Below are positions 63,225 through 64,000 of a stretch of 64,000 nucleotides of DNA, in pieces. The translations under genes were made by a program, and so were the position numbers. The notes under the pieces were generated by a model. It saw only the letters and a program-made list of their open reading frames with translations, had not been told where the DNA came from and did no database searches. Each line of letters begins with the position of its first letter. The first letter of the stretch is position 1. Source of the DNA: Actinomycetota bacterium (GTDB taxonomy: Bacteria; Actinomycetota; Thermoleophilia; Solirubrobacterales; Solirubrobacteraceae); NCBI GenBank assembly GCA_005884115.1, contig VAXW01000003.1, positions 372,001 through 436,000 on the forward strand, written 5' to 3'.

Positions 63225-64000
63225 ATGGCCGCCGACGAGTCCTCGAGCACGCAGAGCGCACACCCGCGGCAAGCTGCCGCTCTCGGCCAGCTCGAAGGCG
63301 AGGGGCACGACGCAGGCGTGCTGGAAGCCCCCGCCGCGGAGGCGGAGCGCCGACGTGCGGCGCAGGCGCGCCTCGATCTGAGCGAGCCCGAGCGGCGCCT
63401 GCTCGCCGATCTGTTCGCGATCGTCTCCGAGCACGCCTCAGACGGCGCGGTGGAGATCGATCGCGGGCGCGTTCAGGAGGCGTTCACGTTTGCCTGCAAG
63501 CACCACGCCGCTCAGCTGCGCAAGTCGGGCGAGGACTTCATCGTGCACCCGGTCGGCGTCGCACGCATCTGCGCGAGCATGCAGCTCGACACCGAGACGC
63601 TGTGTGCGGCCCTGCTACACGACACGGTCGAGGACACCGGCGCGTCGATCGAGCAGGTGCAAGAGCACTTCGGCAAGGAGATCGCGGGGATCGTAGACGG
63701 CGTCACCAAGCTGACGGGCATCACCTTCCAGTCGCACGACGAGGCTCAGGTCGAGAACTACCGCAAGATGGTGATGGCGATGGCCGACGATCCGCGCGTC
63801 ATCCTGATCAAGCTCGCGGACCGTCTTCACAACATGCGCACGATCGATGCGCTGCCCAAGCAGAAGCAGATCGACAAGGCGCGCGAGACGCTCGACATAT
63901 ACGCGCCGCTCGCCCACCGCCTTGGCATCCACGCGATCAAGTGGGAGCTGGAGGACCTCGCCTTCGCGACGCTGCACCCGCGCAAGTACCAGGAGATCAA
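63225..64000 (+). CDS. relA: RelA/SpoT (p)ppGpp synthetase/hydrolase, 5' part
   Basis: The first 258 residues of a Rel protein; the gene runs off the window and no stop is reached. After a ~75-residue disordered, Ala/Glu/Ser-rich N-terminus comes the HD hydrolase domain: VQEAFTFACKHHAAQLRKSG, then FIVHPVGVARICA, ALLHDTVEDTGASIEQVQEH (HD pair) and ILIKLADRLHNMRTIDALPK. The region continues toward the synthetase domain (LAHRLGIHAIKWELEDLAFA). The bifunctional enzyme controls the stringent response; it follows recJ, as in many actinobacteria and relatives. ATG 63225 is the only good start. Confidence 0.94.
   Translation, partial: MAADESSSTQSAHPRQAAALGQLEGEGHDAGVLEAPAAEAERRRAAQARLDLSEPERRLLADLFAIVSEHASDGAVEIDRGRVQEAFTFACKHHAAQLRKSGEDFIVHPVGVARICASMQLDTETLCAALLHDTVEDTGASIEQVQEHFGKEIAGIVDGVTKLTGITFQSHDEAQVENYRKMVMAMADDPRVILIKLADRLHNMRTIDALPKQKQIDKARETLDIYAPLAHRLGIHAIKWELEDLAFATLHPRKYQEI

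Overview
The window is about 70% GC and densely coding, and reads as chromosomal DNA of a high-GC Gram-positive actinobacterium. The best guess is class Thermoleophilia (Solirubrobacter/Conexibacter/Patulibacter-like). That placement is inferred from gene content and order (dgt-dnaG, yebC...ruvCAB-secDF-recJ-relA), an actinobacterial-type LexA box, an F420-type luciferase-like oxidoreductase, a SigB/SigF partner-switching cluster and a fused SecDF. No database search was possible. I saw no phage, insertion sequence, rRNA operon or CRISPR array.

Layout. 1-4.3 kb: the tail of a prepilin peptidase, a secreted transglycosylase/M23-like protein and a soluble two-component pair transcribed toward each other. 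4.5-8.8 kb: recO, a small PRC-barrel-like gene, dgt and dnaG. 8.8-9.7 kb: an HTH/zinc-ribbon/HNH gene behind a perfect LexA box, then tRNA-Asn. 9.7-15.7 kb: a BadH-like and a BadI-like gene (alicyclic acyl-CoA ring cleavage), then a glycosyltransferase, an F420-type oxidoreductase, an SRPBCC protein and an SDR, then a CAT-anticodon tRNA. 15.9-19.3 kb: secreted proteins, including a lipoprotein whose gene carries a nested palindrome array, a methyltransferase and a SCO protein. 19.3-23 kb: a very large secreted subtilase-like protein with FG-GAP-type repeats.

23-27 kb: general-stress control, with a SigB/SigF sigma factor, a two-part RsbW-like kinase, a MEDS-HATPase protein and an RsbV-like STAS antagonist. 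A structured intergenic region lies in the middle. 27-36 kb: a secreted IPT/PKD protein, Ppx/GppA-HD, a GT39 glycosyltransferase, a class V aminotransferase and acetoacetyl-CoA synthetase. 36-42.7 kb: an MprAB-like two-component system directly upstream of a lipoprotein, adaptor, ATPase and permease set (MacAB-like). 42.8-51.7 kb: acyl-CoA dehydrogenase, RpiR regulator, GNAT, pdxS-pdxT, a DUF2127-like protein, RpiB-like, SnoaL-like, a metallo-hydrolase and a phosphohexomutase.

51.8-64 kb: yebC, a sugar nucleotidyltransferase, a degenerate MBL-like protein, a class III cyclase with an Rv1264-like N-terminus, ruvC-ruvA-ruvB, a zinc-ribbon/PAS protein, a secD-secF fusion, a small membrane protein, recJ and the start of relA, which runs off the window. 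Many genes lack a Shine-Dalgarno and instead have a TAnnnT-like hexamer 6-10 bases before the start codon, suggesting widespread leaderless transcription.

The points most worth a second look are the LexA-box HNH gene, the palindrome array read through in the lipoprotein gene, the structured region inside the stress cluster, the hairpin repeats after rpiB-like and SnoaL-like genes, and the alternating GTCTAG operator between the response regulator and recO.
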